Positions 19,832 to 29,406 of a stretch of DNA of 64,000 nucleotides are shown here, in pieces. The notes under the pieces were generated by a model. That model ran no database searches. It saw nothing but the letters and a program-made list of their open reading frames with translations, and was not told where the DNA came from. Position numbers and translations under genes: made by a program. This stretch comes from Microvirga soli (lineage in GTDB: Bacteria; Pseudomonadota; Alphaproteobacteria; Rhizobiales; Beijerinckiaceae): the NCBI RefSeq assembly GCF_016734765.1, contig NZ_JAERQE010000004.1, positions 1-64,000 on the forward strand. The letters run 5' to 3'. The stretch's first letter is position 1. The number at the start of each line of letters is the position of its first letter.

Positions 19832-20847
19832 GCAGCGTCTCGCTCCAGATGATTGTAAAGCGAGCGCAGCAGCGCGATTACGGCTCTCGGCTCCTCCGAC
19901 GTGACAAGCCCCATGCGAACCCCTGGGAGCACCTGGAAGCCCGAGGCGAGTGCCACATCTGCATAGGCGGCCAAGTGCTTACGGGCATGGCGGATGCCGG
20001 TCTTTTCCCCGTAGAGGGAGAGCAATCCCTCGTAGTGTTCGACGGCGATGGACGTCATCTCTTCCGGTGACGGATCGGGAATGGTGCGCCCCTGAAGGGC
20101 TGCGCCGATCTGGCCGACGAGCCACGGCCGCCCCACGGCCGAACGGCCTATCATCACGGCGGCGGCCCCGGAAGCAGCCAAGCAGCGCCGCGCCTCCTCC
20201 AAGGAGCCGATATCGCCGTTGGCGATCACCGGAATGCGGACAGCTTCCACCACTGGCGCGATGGCGTTCCAGTCTGCCTGTCCTTTGTAGAATTGCTGGC
20301 GCGTGCGGCCGTGGACGGTAACCGCTTTCACGCCAAGGGCCTCGGCCTTGCGGGCAAGATCCGGCGCATTGATGCTCTGATGATCCCAGCCAAGCCGCAT
20401 CTTCACCGTTATGGGAACGCTGCCCGCCTGCACCGTTGCCTCAATGAGGCGAGCGGCATGCTCCAGGTCACGCATGAGCGCGGACCCGGCATAGCCGCCG
20501 ATGACGCGCTTTGCCGGGCATCCCATGTTGATGTCGATGATGCGGGCCCCTGCCCCTTCGGCCACGCGGGCGGCTTCCGCCATCCAGCGAGGCTCGCACC
20601 CGGCAAGCTGGACCACATGCGGCTCGATTCCAGCGCCCTCGGCGCGCAGCTGCGCCTCCTCGGAACCTTGAACCAGCTCGTCAGAAGCCACCATCTCGGT
20701 AACGACAAGGCCGGCACCCAGACGCTTGGCAATACGCCGGAAGGCAACGTCGGTGACACCGGAAAGGGGAGCCAGGATGGCGTTGCAATCGACCCGCAAG
20801 GGTCCAATGCTGAAACCACCATAGCCTAAATTTTGATCACACTTCAT
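19828..20847 (-). CDS. dusB: tRNA-dihydrouridine synthase DusB (NifR3)
   Basis: FMN enzyme that reduces uridines in the tRNA D-loop. [17 protein letters not shown] is the flavin-binding N-terminal strand, [14 protein letters not shown] carries the catalytic Cys, and [15 protein letters not shown] plus [13 protein letters not shown] are the remaining signatures. 339 residues. It is the first gene of the ntr operon and overlaps ntrB by four bases. Historically it was named nifR3 for this position; there is no evidence it senses nitrogen itself. It is divergent from ispDF, 88 bases away. Confidence 0.95.
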   Translation of the reverse strand: MKCDQNLGYGGFSIGPLRVDCNAILAPLSGVTDVAFRRIAKRLGAGLVVTEMVASDELVQGSEEAQLRAEGAGIEPHVVQLAGCEPRWMAEAARVAEGAGARIIDINMGCPAKRVIGGYAGSALMRDLEHAARLIEATVQAGSVPITVKMRLGWDHQSINAPDLARKAEALGVKAVTVHGRTRQQFYKGQADWNAIAPVVEAVRIPVIANGDIGSLEEARRCLAASGAAAVMIGRSAVGRPWLVGQIGAALQGRTIPDPSPEEMTSIAVEHYEGLLSLYGEKTGIRHARKHLAAYADVALASGFQVLPGVRMGLVTSEEPRAVIALLRSLYNHLERDAA

Positions 20848-20935
20848 TGTGCCTATTTAATAGCCATATTCAGCCGATGAGCAAGCTCTCCCGTGTGGGA
20901 TTTGCCTTCTTCCAGCTTCACGCTAAGGAGAGCGC

Positions 20936-22150
20936 GTGTTGCGGAGAACCTTCTCGATGTCAGTTGCCGCCCTCATCGTTGCCGCGGGACGTGGATCGCG
21001 TGCGGGAGAAGGAACCCCGAAGCAGTACAGGGATCTCCGGGGACATTCGGTCCTGGCCCGAACCCTCACCGGCTTCCTCTCGCATCCCGGAATCGACCGC
21101 ACTCTCGTGGTGATTCACCCCGACGACCGGGATCTCTATGAGGCAGGCATTGCGGCCTTAACACCCCTACCGTCGGCACTTCTGCCATGCGTTTACGGTG
21201 GCCATACACGCCAGGATTCGGTGCGGAACGGCCTTGAGGCGCTCGCCACTTCATCCCCGGATATCATTCTCGTCCACGATGCAGCCCGCCCCTTCGTGAG
21301 CCCAAAACTCATCGACAGAGCGATCACGGCAGCCCTGCGCTCGGATGCGGCCGTACCCGGAACACCCGTCACCGACACGATAAAGGTGATTGGCAGCCGG
21401 TCCGAGGTCGTCTCGACCCCCGACAGGGCAAGCCTCAGGGCCGTGCAGACGCCGCAGGCTTTCCATTTTCCCCTGCTGCTCGACGCTCACCGCAAGGCGG
21501 CAGCCGCAGGGCTCCACGATTTCACCGACGACGGCGCTCTTGCGGAATGGGCCGGGCTGCCGGTTCAGGTGTTCGAGGGAGAGAACGGCAACATCAAGCT
21601 CACTCACCCGGCCGACTTCCTGGAGGCAGAGCGGCGACTGAAAGGTTCATTGATGACATATATCACTAAGCTCGGCACAGGGTTCGACGTCCATGCCTTC
21701 GGCGACGGGGATCATATCTGGCTCGGCGGGATCAAGGTGCCCCACGACCGGGGCGTGATCGCCCATTCCGACGGTGACGTGATCCTGCATGCCCTTACCG
21801 ATGCGCTTCTCGGCGCCCTGGCCGACGGGGATATCGGCACCCACTTCCCGCCGAGCGACCCTCAATGGCGCGGCGCCTCCTCAGACCGATTCCTGGCTCA
21901 CGCGATCAGCCTAGTGCAGAAGCGCGGTGGCATCGTCGATCATCTCGACGCCACGCTCCTTTGTGAGAAGCCACGCCTGGGGCCTCACCGGGAGGCCATG
22001 CGCCAGCGCATCGCTGAAATCGCCGGACTTCGCATCGATCAGGTCTCGCTCAAGGCGACCACGACCGAGAAACTCGGCTTCACAGGGCGCAGCGAGGGAA
22101 TCGCTGCCCAGGCCGCCGCAACCATCCGCCTGCCGGAGGGGAACGCATGA
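20936..22150 (+). CDS. ispDF: Bifunctional 2-C-methyl-D-erythritol 4-phosphate cytidylyltransferase / 2,4-cyclodiphosphate synthase
   Basis: Two enzymes of the MEP isoprenoid pathway in one chain. The IspD half (about residues 8-235) has [22 protein letters not shown] (nucleotide binding) and [12 protein letters not shown]. The IspF half (about 240-404) has [12 protein letters not shown] and [20 protein letters not shown] (zinc ligands), ending [20 protein letters not shown]. The fusion is common in alphaproteobacteria. I keep GTG 20936, because AAGGAG sits at good spacing upstream; ATG 20957 is the alternative. It overlaps pncC by four bases. Confidence 0.95.
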   Translation: MLRRTFSMSVAALIVAAGRGSRAGEGTPKQYRDLRGHSVLARTLTGFLSHPGIDRTLVVIHPDDRDLYEAGIAALTPLPSALLPCVYGGHTRQDSVRNGLEALATSSPDIILVHDAARPFVSPKLIDRAITAALRSDAAVPGTPVTDTIKVIGSRSEVVSTPDRASLRAVQTPQAFHFPLLLDAHRKAAAAGLHDFTDDGALAEWAGLPVQVFEGENGNIKLTHPADFLEAERRLKGSLMTYITKLGTGFDVHAFGDGDHIWLGGIKVPHDRGVIAHSDGDVILHALTDALLGALADGDIGTHFPPSDPQWRGASSDRFLAHAISLVQKRGGIVDHLDATLLCEKPRLGPHREAMRQRIAEIAGLRIDQVSLKATTTEKLGFTGRSEGIAAQAAATIRLPEGNA

Positions 22151-22635
22151 GCCCAGACCTGAGAGACCGTGCCGCCACCCTGCTCGGTGCCTATCGCCAG
22201 AAGGGGCTGAAGATCGCCACGGCGGAATCCTGCACCGGGGGTCTGGTCGCTGCCCTTCTGACCGAGATTTCCGGTTCTTCGGCCGTAGTGGAGCGCGGCT
22301 TCGTCACCTACTCAAACGAGGCCAAGACGGAGCTGATCGGCGTGCCTGCCGGTCTGATCGGTGCTGACGGGGCTGTGAGCGAGCGGGTGGCCCGAGCTAT
22401 GGCCGAGGGCGCGCTCACGCATTCCCGGGCCGATGTGGCGGTGGCGATCACCGGCGTGGCGGGCCCGACCGGTGGAACGGCGACGAAGCCCGTCGGCCTC
22501 GTGCATTTCGGTTTGGCGCGAAAGGGATCTCCGACGATCCACTTGGAACGCCGCTATGGCGACCTTGGACGGGAGAATGTGCGCCGCCGGGCGGTGGAGG
22601 ATGCGCTGTCGCTGCTGGAGCAGGCTGTCGGCTGA
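22147..22635 (+). CDS. pncC: CinA-family nicotinamide-nucleotide amidohydrolase (PncC)
   Basis: Deamidates nicotinamide mononucleotide to nicotinate mononucleotide in NAD recycling. This is the stand-alone C-terminal CinA domain: [20 protein letters not shown], then [13 protein letters not shown] and [20 protein letters not shown]. 162 residues. The N-terminal molybdopterin-like domain of full CinA is absent, which is normal for this type. It overlaps ispDF by four bases and ends directly against the converging ratA. Confidence 0.92.
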   Translation: MSPDLRDRAATLLGAYRQKGLKIATAESCTGGLVAALLTEISGSSAVVERGFVTYSNEAKTELIGVPAGLIGADGAVSERVARAMAEGALTHSRADVAVAITGVAGPTGGTATKPVGLVHFGLARKGSPTIHLERRYGDLGRENVRRRAVEDALSLLEQAVG

Positions 22636-23103
22636 TCAGGCGCGGGCCTTGGAGGCGACGCCGTATATCTCGTCCGCCCGCTCCTCGAAGGCTTCCGTGA
22701 ACTTGCGGAAGGCCTTGTCGAAAACGCTGCCCATCAGAAGCCCCAGAGCAAAGCTCTTGAATTCGTAGTTGATGTAGAACTCGACATCGCACCCGCCGGG
22801 CGCCTCCCGAAAGGTCCAGCGGTTCTCCAGGTACTTGAACGGCCCATCCACGTACTCGACCGTGATCTTCCGGCGAGGATCGTCCAGGGTCACACGGGTG
22901 GTGAAGCTCTCGCTGATGGCCTTGTAGCCCACCGACATGGTGGCCACGAGGGTCTCGATGCCCTCCCCGCTCTGGACCCGCCTCATGACCCTCAAGCTCT
23001 CGCACAGGGGGAGGAACTCCGGATAGCGCTCCACATCGGCCACGAGCGCGAACATCTGATCAGGCGTATGCTTCACAGTCCGGTTGGTGCGGAAGGTCGG
23101 CAT
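22636..23103 (-). CDS. RatA/COQ10-type START-like protein
   Basis: Small polyketide cyclase/START-like protein: PTFRTNRTVKHTPDQMFALV at the N-terminus, DVERYPEFLPLCESLRV, and a beta-rich middle with GPFKYLENRWTF. Mitochondrial Coq10 binds ubiquinone, while E. coli RatA was described as a ribosome-association toxin; the role here may be either, and ubiquinone binding is the likelier reading. 155 residues. It is 3 bases downstream of the P-loop gene and in the usual lipA-side neighbourhood. Confidence 0.88.
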   Translation of the reverse strand: MPTFRTNRTVKHTPDQMFALVADVERYPEFLPLCESLRVMRRVQSGEGIETLVATMSVGYKAISESFTTRVTLDDPRRKITVEYVDGPFKYLENRWTFREAPGGCDVEFYINYEFKSFALGLLMGSVFDKAFRKFTEAFEERADEIYGVASKARA

Positions 23104-23106
23104 GAC

Positions 23107-23631
23107 TCAGGCGGCCTCTCTGAAGGTTGCAAGTTCGGCCTCCAGGGCCGGGATGTCGGATCGGGAGAGTAAGGTGTAAACGCGTTGGTCCGGACGCAGG
23201 CGCTCCAGCATCCGAGTGGTCTTCGGTCGCATCTTGTGCGGGTAGGACCAGATCCAGCGCATGAAGGAGAAGTCGAAGCGTTCGATACAGCCGGGTCCCA
23301 GATCCGGCCTCGTGCGCCCGTAATGCTTGACGACCCGCCACAGCGCACTTCCCAGGCACTGCCAGCGCGGCAGATCGAGCCAGACGATGGCTGTCGCGCG
23401 GGGCACACGGATGTCGAAGGTGCTGGCGTAGTTGCCTTCCATGATCCAGGCTGGGCGGGCGGCGAGCGCCGTCAGGTGCGCGCGCCATTCGGGCTTGGTC
23501 GGCGTCGTCCAGCCGGGTCCGAAATACTCTCGGTCGAGGTGGATCACGGGCAGGCCAAGGCGCTCGGCGAGACGGGCCGCCAGGGTGCTCTTGCCCGCGC
23601 CCGGGCTGCCGATGACCAGAATGCGCTGCAT
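23107..23631 (-). CDS. P-loop kinase-like protein (FlaR / adenylate kinase-like)
   Basis: 174 residues with RILVIGSPGAGKSTLAARLA (Walker A) at the N-terminus and IHLDREYFGPGWTTP right after it, which matches the family annotated as DNA topology modulation protein FlaR, related to adenylate kinases. WIMEGNY and IVWLDLPRWQCL follow. The real substrate is unknown. It sits between lipA and ratA, 16 bases after lipA, which suggests shared transcription but not shared function. Confidence 0.82.
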   Translation of the reverse strand: MQRILVIGSPGAGKSTLAARLAERLGLPVIHLDREYFGPGWTTPTKPEWRAHLTALAARPAWIMEGNYASTFDIRVPRATAIVWLDLPRWQCLGSALWRVVKHYGRTRPDLGPGCIERFDFSFMRWIWSYPHKMRPKTTRMLERLRPDQRVYTLLSRSDIPALEAELATFREAA

Positions 23632-23647
23632 GCCTCAGCCCGGTTAG

Positions 23648-24607
23648 TTAGCCAAGCTTCGCGAGACGGGCCGCCTTCAGCTTGGCAAAATCCTCACCTG
23701 CGTGATGCGAGGAACGCGTCAGCGGGGTCGAGGAGACCAGGAGGAAACCCTTGGCATAGGCGGTGGTTTCAAAGGCCTTGAACTCGTCGGGCGTGACGAA
23801 GCGGATCACCTGGTGGTGCTTCTTCGTCGGCTGGAGGTACTGGCCGATGGTCATGAAATCCACATCCGCCGAGCGCAGGTCGTCCATGAGCTGGAGCACT
23901 TCGTTCCGCTCCTCGCCGAGGCCGACCATGATGCCCGACTTGGTGAAAATGGTCGGATCGAGCTCCTTCACCTGCTGCAGCAGGCGGATGGAGTGGAAGT
24001 AGCGGGCGCCGGGACGGACTTTCAGGTACTTGGACGGCACGGTCTCAAGGTTGTGGTTGAACACGTCGGGCTTGGCCGCAACCACGACCTCCAGCGCGCC
24101 GGGCTTCCTGAGAAAGTCCGGGGTGAGAATCTCGATGGTGGTCTTAGGGCTCCGGGCGCGGATGGCATGGATCACGTCGGCAAAGTGCTGCGCGCCGCCG
24201 TCTGAGAGATCGTCGCGGTCCACGGAGGTGATGACCACGTGCTCAAGGCCGAGCTTTTCCACGGCCTTTGCCACGCTCTCGGGCTCGTTCGGATCGAGCG
24301 CCTCCGGCATGCCGGTCTTCACGTTGCAGAAGGCGCAGGCACGGGTGCAGGTGTCGCCCATGATCATGAAGGTGGCGTGCTTCTTCTCCCAGCACTCGCC
24401 GATATTGGGGCAGCCCGCCTCCTCGCAGACGGTCACGAGCTTGTTCTCGCGCACGATCCGGTTGGTCTCGGCCCATTTGGGCGAGCCCGGCGCCTTCACA
24501 CGGATCCAGTCCGGCTTGCGCTGCTGGACCGGCTGGTCCGGCCGGTGCGCCTTCTCCGGGTGGCGAGGGCGCTGATCCTTGTTCAGAAGGTCGAGAACGA
24601 CGGCCAT
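23648..24607 (-). CDS. lipA: Lipoyl synthase
   Basis: Radical SAM enzyme that inserts two sulfurs into octanoyl chains to make lipoate, the cofactor of the pyruvate dehydrogenase encoded nearby. The auxiliary cluster ligands are [13 protein letters not shown] and the radical SAM cluster is [10 protein letters not shown]. The conserved tail [10 protein letters not shown] has the RSS motif that ligates the auxiliary cluster. I chose ATG 24607 (MAVVLDLLN), giving 319 residues, with AAAGG upstream; a longer frame to 24652 has no support. In relatives lipA follows lpdA directly; here about 3 kb of other genes intervene. Confidence 0.95.
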   Translation of the reverse strand: MAVVLDLLNKDQRPRHPEKAHRPDQPVQQRKPDWIRVKAPGSPKWAETNRIVRENKLVTVCEEAGCPNIGECWEKKHATFMIMGDTCTRACAFCNVKTGMPEALDPNEPESVAKAVEKLGLEHVVITSVDRDDLSDGGAQHFADVIHAIRARSPKTTIEILTPDFLRKPGALEVVVAAKPDVFNHNLETVPSKYLKVRPGARYFHSIRLLQQVKELDPTIFTKSGIMVGLGEERNEVLQLMDDLRSADVDFMTIGQYLQPTKKHHQVIRFVTPDEFKAFETTAYAKGFLLVSSTPLTRSSHHAGEDFAKLKAARLAKLG

Positions 24608-24827
24608 GAAGCTAAACCTTTGGGGCGAAGGGATCCCGCCCCTTCCTGACATGCGCCTGATTTAAGGCTTCCGCGGCTCAATCGCAAATGCTCAGATTGC
24701 GGAGCAGGCCTTCCTTCCGAGGCTCCCAAGGAGAAGATGCCCGTGCAACTTCTGGGTTACTGCCCGAACCGAAACCTCCGATTCCCGTTACTAGCCTATT
24801 CACTTCAATGTGTTGGGACATTCGCTC

Positions 24828-26783
24828 ATGAACCGGACGTCGGAGCAGAACGGGGTCGCGGCAATACCCCCTGCCGAACATGTCCTGGACGCTCTGGCTG
24901 GTCCGGTGGCCGTGCTCGACCAGTACGGCACCATCATTGCCGTCAACCGGGCCTGGCGCGATTTCGGCCAGGCCAACAGCGGCAGCGAGGCGGGGCATGT
25001 CGGAACGAACTACCTCGATATCTGCCATCGCACCGCCGGAGTGGAGGCAGCCTGCGCCAAGGCCGCCGCTCACGGCATTCAATCCGTGCTGGCGGGGCAT
25101 TCAGCCTTCTCGCTCGAATATCCATGCCATTCCCCCACAGAGAAGCGATGGTTCCAGCTTCGTGCCTCCCGGCTGGATTATGACGAACATGCTTACGCGG
25201 TCGTGGCCCACCACGACATCACCAACCGCATTCTGGTCGAGCAGGAGCGACAAGCTCTGTTGGCGAGGGCCCATCGACACCAGGAGCAACTGAAGGCACT
25301 GGCGGCAGCGTCGACGAGAGTTGCCGCAGTGGATGCACCCGAGGCCATCTTTCGCGAGATTACGGAGCAGGCGCGGCTCATCGTCGGGGCCCAGTGGGCC
25401 GCGACCCACACGCTTCCTTATGCCTTATGGCCAAGTGATCCCGTAATCGTCTGTGTCTCGGACGAGTTCCGTGACCATCCTGCGTCGACTCTGGCCGAGA
25501 GCACCGCCGTCATATACTCCCACGTGGTACAGCTCGGTCGACCGCTGCGATTGAACGAGACGGAACTCGGCGCCTATCCGGAGTTGCGTGATGCAGGCAT
25601 CTCGGAGGCGGCCTCCCCGGCAGTGTCGAGCCTGCTCGCGGTCCCGATAACCGGTCCTCAAGGCGGGACGCTGGGCGTGCTCATGCTGCTGGATAAGCAG
25701 AAGGGTGAGTTTACGGCTGACGATGAAGCCATCCTCATCCAGCTCGCCCAAATCGCATCCGTTTCCGTCGAGAACGCCGTTAAGGCGAGAGCCGAGCGGG
25801 AAAGCCGCGAGCGCCTCTGGGCAACCCATGAACATGCCGGTGTCGGCATCGCTGAAACCAATGCCACCGGTCAACTTCTGACCGTCAACCGAGGGCTTTC
25901 GGCCATCACCGGCTACTCCCGCGGCGAGCTTCTCAACTTAAGCATCTTCGATCTCATTCATCCCGATGATGCCGAGGCCGAGCGTGACCTCTATGAACGT
26001 CAGGTCGCAGGCAAGCTGCAAACATATTCATTCGAAAAACGCTCGGTCCGCAAGGATGGCTCAGGTATCTGGCTGAATGTGTCGTCGACAGCGGTTTTCG
26101 GTGAGCGGGGAAACTTTCAATACAGCGTGCGGGTCATTCAGGACATCGACCAGAAGAAGCGGTTCGAGCAACGCCAGGCATTGCTCGTTCGGGAGCTCCA
26201 TCACCGGGTGCGCAACACCCTTGCGGTCGTTCAGGCTCTGGCGAGTGCGACGGCCCGCACGTCGACCGGCATCCGAGAGTTCAACCGCTCCTTCTCCTCG
26301 CGGGTTGCCGCCCTTGCCAAGACGCAGACCCTTCTGACCGAGGATTACTGGCAGACCGCACCCTTGCGGGAGATGTTGCAATGTGAGCTTCAGCCTTTCT
26401 GGGGGAAGAGACATGAGCGCTTCAGGCTGGACGGGCCGGACGTAAACCTCTCGGCAGACCTCGCTATCCCACTGAGCATGGCTTTTCATGAGTTGACAGC
26501 AAATGCAGCGCGATATGGCGCGCTGTCGGTTCGCAAAGGGTGCGTCGCCGTCCAATGGGAGCTTGTTGCTGCGGAAGGCCAGAGGGAGCTTCATCTCAAA
26601 TGGATGGAGCAGAATGGCCCTCCGGTCGGAAAGCCGGAGCACAGCGGCTTCGGGTCACTCCTGCTCGAGCGCGTTCTGCCGGCCCAGTGTCACGCCAAGG
26701 TACATCTGAGTTTGAATCCGACGGGGCTTCAGTACGAGATCCATATGCCTCTGATCACGCATCGTCTCGTACCTGAATATTGA
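24828..26783 (+). CDS. PAS-GAF-PAS sensor kinase with HWE histidine kinase domain
   Basis: Soluble sensor kinase of unknown signal. An N-terminal PAS domain (about residues 20-145) is followed by a GAF domain (about 165-320: AAVSSLLAVPITGPQGGTLGVL is typical), a second PAS domain (VNRGLSAITGYSRGELLNLS and HPDDAEAERDLY) and the kinase core. The H-box is RELHHRVRNTLAVVQALAS and the N-box HELTANAARYGALS, both of the HWE type seen in light and general-stress kinases of alphaproteobacteria. No membrane helix is visible and no response regulator is adjacent. The first PAS domain has no obvious LOV flavin motif. ATG 24828 is preferred to the TTG 18 bases upstream. Confidence 0.88.
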   Translation: MNRTSEQNGVAAIPPAEHVLDALAGPVAVLDQYGTIIAVNRAWRDFGQANSGSEAGHVGTNYLDICHRTAGVEAACAKAAAHGIQSVLAGHSAFSLEYPCHSPTEKRWFQLRASRLDYDEHAYAVVAHHDITNRILVEQERQALLARAHRHQEQLKALAAASTRVAAVDAPEAIFREITEQARLIVGAQWAATHTLPYALWPSDPVIVCVSDEFRDHPASTLAESTAVIYSHVVQLGRPLRLNETELGAYPELRDAGISEAASPAVSSLLAVPITGPQGGTLGVLMLLDKQKGEFTADDEAILIQLAQIASVSVENAVKARAERESRERLWATHEHAGVGIAETNATGQLLTVNRGLSAITGYSRGELLNLSIFDLIHPDDAEAERDLYERQVAGKLQTYSFEKRSVRKDGSGIWLNVSSTAVFGERGNFQYSVRVIQDIDQKKRFEQRQALLVRELHHRVRNTLAVVQALASATARTSTGIREFNRSFSSRVAALAKTQTLLTEDYWQTAPLREMLQCELQPFWGKRHERFRLDGPDVNLSADLAIPLSMAFHELTANAARYGALSVRKGCVAVQWELVAAEGQRELHLKWMEQNGPPVGKPEHSGFGSLLLERVLPAQCHAKVHLSLNPTGLQYEIHMPLITHRLVPEY

Positions 26784-26812
26784 CCCTGAGAGGCTGGCGC
26801 TCCTTCGCCCAT

Positions 26813-27268
26813 TCAGCTCGAGTTCCGAACGAAATCCTCGACCAGCTGGGCGTAGCGTTCCATCGGCGGGAATTTCTCAAAGCTGTGGACTGCCGGCGTC
26901 TTGGCCCAAGGCAGCGCCTCGCTCGTGTAGGTCTCAATGAAAGGCGTGAAACCTTTTGCGTCATCGAGCATCGTCGCACGAACGTTCACGAATTCGTCCA
27001 GACCCTCCGGCCGCGTGAACAACCAGCTCATGCAATGCGGACAGAAGAAGTGCCGGGTGGAGCCATGGAGCCCACCGATCACCGGCTCACCCTGGGTCAC
27101 TTCGAAACTCGCGCTCGAGTAAAGGGAACTCAACGAGAAAGCACTGGCGGTCATGCGCTGGCAGCCGGTGCAATGGCAGGCCATGGTGATGATGGGAGCA
27201 CCGCGAACCTGAAACCGCACCTGCCCGCACCGGCACTGGCCTTGGTGGACTTGATCCCGTTCTGCCAT
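26813..27268 (-). CDS. GFA family protein (glutathione-dependent formaldehyde-activating-like)
   Basis: Zinc protein of the Gfa/CENP-V fold. The ligand pattern is complete: [10 protein letters not shown] (C-x-C), ACHCTGCQR (C-x-C-x2-C) and FFCPHCMSW (C-x2-C). Gfa of Paracoccus was reported to speed formation of S-hydroxymethylglutathione, but most members have no proven reaction. I chose ATG 27268 (MAERDQ), preceded by GGGAGAG; a frame 16 codons longer exists. 151 residues. It converges on the histidine kinase gene with a 29-base gap. Confidence 0.86.
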   Translation of the reverse strand: MAERDQVHQGQCRCGQVRFQVRGAPIITMACHCTGCQRMTASAFSLSSLYSSASFEVTQGEPVIGGLHGSTRHFFCPHCMSWLFTRPEGLDEFVNVRATMLDDAKGFTPFIETYTSEALPWAKTPAVHSFEKFPPMERYAQLVEDFVRNSS

Positions 27269-27344
27269 CGCATCTCTCCCTTGGGCAAGCTCTTCAAAAC
27301 TCTCGCCTGTCGTCAACCTCTGTCAAGGCGACATAGGCGGGCGC

Positions 27345-27833
27345 TTATCGCACGACGCCTCTCTCGAACGACAGGAGCTTGCCCGGCCGTCCTGACGCGG
27401 CAATGGGAATGATCAAGCCCTCCGCCGGTACGTCTTCGCCTGCACTATCGGGATCGACAATGATCCGCACGGCACTCTCCCCCGCAGCCTCGACGGAGCG
27501 GGGAACCGGGAAGGCATCAGTCGTGAGGATCGTGTGGCTCCACCAAGCACGAGGACCGAGGCGGACAGTATAGACCCCGGCTGTCGTTGCGCCGCAGCCC
27601 TGGCGCTCGATGGACCAGACGAGGCGCCGCGCTGGGAGCACGCCGTGCTCGGTCGTTTCGGAGGAGCACATCACGGCCTCGAAGGCAGCCATAAGGCCTG
27701 TCGGGACCGCGAGCGCGGATAGGAGGTAGCCAAAAGAAAGGCCCAGTCGGCGGAGAGGCCGACTGAGCCTGTGCGAGACCAGGAATGCCGCAACGGCCAA
27801 AGTGGAGCAGAGCAGAAAGAGACCGCCCCACAT
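27345..27833 (-). CDS. Hypothetical membrane protein
   Basis: 162 residues with two N-terminal hydrophobic helices (about residues 2-20 and 29-52), so probably membrane anchored, then a soluble beta-rich part (YTVRLGPRAWWSHTILTTD, VRIIVDPDSAGED). No known family. I start it at ATG 27833 (MWGGLFLL), 14 bases after the lpdA stop with GAGGG upstream; longer frames run through lpdA in the wrong frame. It is the last gene of the pdh operon as I read it, but any link to the enzyme complex is only positional. Confidence 0.65.
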   Translation of the reverse strand: MWGGLFLLCSTLAVAAFLVSHRLSRPLRRLGLSFGYLLSALAVPTGLMAAFEAVMCSSETTEHGVLPARRLVWSIERQGCGATTAGVYTVRLGPRAWWSHTILTTDAFPVPRSVEAAGESAVRIIVDPDSAGEDVPAEGLIIPIAASGRPGKLLSFERGVVR

Positions 27834-27847
27834 GGCCGATGCGACCC

Positions 27848-29284
27848 TCAGATGTGGATCACGCGTCCGTACGCATCCAGGACGCTCTCGTGCATGGTCT
27901 CGGACAGCGTCGGATGCGGGAAGACGGCGTGGATCAGCTCTTCTTCCGTGGTCTCCAGATTCATTGCGATCACGTAGCCCTGGATCAGCTCGGTCACTTC
28001 GGCGCCAACCATATGCGCCCCGAGCAGCTGGCCGGTCTTCTTGTCGAAGATCGTCTTCACTAGGCCGTCCGGCTCTCCGAGCGCAATCGCCTTGCCGTTG
28101 CCGATGAAGGGGAAGCGGCCGACACGGATGTCGAAGCCCTGCTCTTTCGCCTTGGCCTCGGTCAGGCCCACGGATGCGATCTGCGGGTTGCAATAGGTGC
28201 AGCCCGGGATCTTGGCCTTGTCCATAGCATGGGTGTGCATGCCCTTGATGGTCTCGACGCAGATCACGCCCTCGTGCTCCGCCTTATGCGCCAGCATGGG
28301 GGGACCGGCGACATCGCCGATGGCGTAGATGCCGGGCACATTGGTGCGTCCCAGACCGTCCGTGACCACGACGCCGCGCTCGATCTTCACACCAACCTTC
28401 TCGAGACCGAGATTCTCGATATTGCCGACGACGCCGACCGCCGAGATCATCCGCTCGGCGGTGATCGTCTGTGTGGTCTTACCGTCGTCGATGGTGGCCG
28501 TGATGGAGTTTGCGCCCTTCTCGACCTTCGTCACCTTGGCGCCGGTGAGGATCTTCATCCCCTGCTTCTCGAAGCGCTTGCGGGCCAACCCTGCAATCTC
28601 CGCATCCTCGACAGGCAGGATCTGCGGCATCACCTCGATCACCGTCACTTCCACGCCCATGGTGCGGTAGAAGGAGGCGAACTCGATGCCGATGGCGCCC
28701 GAACCCATGACGATGAGCGACTTCGGCATGGCGGGCGGCACCATGGCCTCAAAATAGGTCCAGATCAGTTTGCCATCCGGCTCGATGCCGGGCAGCGCCC
28801 GCGGACGCGCGCCTGTGGCGACGATGATGTGCTTGGCGGAGTAGGTGCCGGGCTCCAGCACGCCCTTCGGCACCGGGTTCTGGGGCTGCATGGCAGGCTT
28901 CTTCGGGGCCGTGACCACAACCTCGCCGGGCTTGGAGATGCTGGCCTCGCCCCAGATCACGTCGACTTTGTTCTTCTTCAGCAGCATGCCGACGCCGCCG
29001 TTGAGGCGCCCCGAGACGCCGCGCGAGCGCTGCACGATGGCCGCCGCGTCGAAGCCGATGCCCTGTGCGGACAGGCCGTAATCCTTGGCATGCTCCATGT
29101 AGTGGTAGATCTCGGCCGAGCGCAGCAGCGCCTTGGTCGGGATGCAGCCCCAGTTGAGGCAGATGCCGCCGAGATGCTCGCGCTCCACAACCGCGGTCTT
29201 GAACCCGAGCTGTGCCGCGCGGATCGCCGCCACATAGCCCCCCGGCCCGCCGCCGATGACGATGATGTCGTATTGGTTTGCCAT
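27848..29284 (-). CDS. lpdA: Dihydrolipoyl dehydrogenase (E3)
   Basis: FAD flavoprotein that reoxidises dihydrolipoamide of the pyruvate (or 2-oxoglutarate) dehydrogenase complex with NAD+. IIVIGGGPGGYVAAIRAAQLG is the FAD dinucleotide fold and GGICLNWGCIPTKALL has the redox disulfide. The second nucleotide fold is IVMGSGAIGIEFASFYRTMG, and HPTLSE near the end carries the catalytic His-Glu interface pair. I use ATG 29284 (MANQYD), giving 478 residues; the frame extends six codons upstream. A dispersed palindrome lies between it and pdhC. Confidence 0.95.
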   Translation of the reverse strand: MANQYDIIVIGGGPGGYVAAIRAAQLGFKTAVVEREHLGGICLNWGCIPTKALLRSAEIYHYMEHAKDYGLSAQGIGFDAAAIVQRSRGVSGRLNGGVGMLLKKNKVDVIWGEASISKPGEVVVTAPKKPAMQPQNPVPKGVLEPGTYSAKHIIVATGARPRALPGIEPDGKLIWTYFEAMVPPAMPKSLIVMGSGAIGIEFASFYRTMGVEVTVIEVMPQILPVEDAEIAGLARKRFEKQGMKILTGAKVTKVEKGANSITATIDDGKTTQTITAERMISAVGVVGNIENLGLEKVGVKIERGVVVTDGLGRTNVPGIYAIGDVAGPPMLAHKAEHEGVICVETIKGMHTHAMDKAKIPGCTYCNPQIASVGLTEAKAKEQGFDIRVGRFPFIGNGKAIALGEPDGLVKTIFDKKTGQLLGAHMVGAEVTELIQGYVIAMNLETTEEELIHAVFPHPTLSETMHESVLDAYGRVIHI

Positions 29285-29297
29285 GATCTTTCCACTC

Positions 29298-29397
29298 GTC
29301 ATCCCGGCCGAGCAGAGCGAGGGCGGGGATCGCTATCAGGATAAGGCACTATTCTCGTCGTGCGATCCCGGGTTCTGCTGCGCAGCCCCGGGATGAC
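29298..29397. repeat. Dispersed palindromic repeat between pdhC and lpdA
   Basis: The ends GTCATCCCGG (29298-29307) and CCGGGATGAC (29388-29397) are perfect inverted copies, and the inside has further paired blocks (GCGAGGGCGGGGATC against GATCCCGGGTTC and CTGCGCAGCCC). The pattern of GTCATCCCGG ends with GATC-centred arms matches a common intergenic palindrome of Methylobacteriaceae and Bradyrhizobium relatives. It sits in the pdhC-lpdA gap of an operon, so it would fold in the mRNA. Confidence 0.75.
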
Positions 29398-29406
29398 ATT
29401 TTTCGG

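Noticed and set aside
27834-28193. Longer version of the small membrane protein after lpdA, starting at 28193
   Set aside because: The added 120 residues are lpdA read in the wrong frame, Arg/Gly/Asp-rich without structure; ATG 27833 has a ribosome site.
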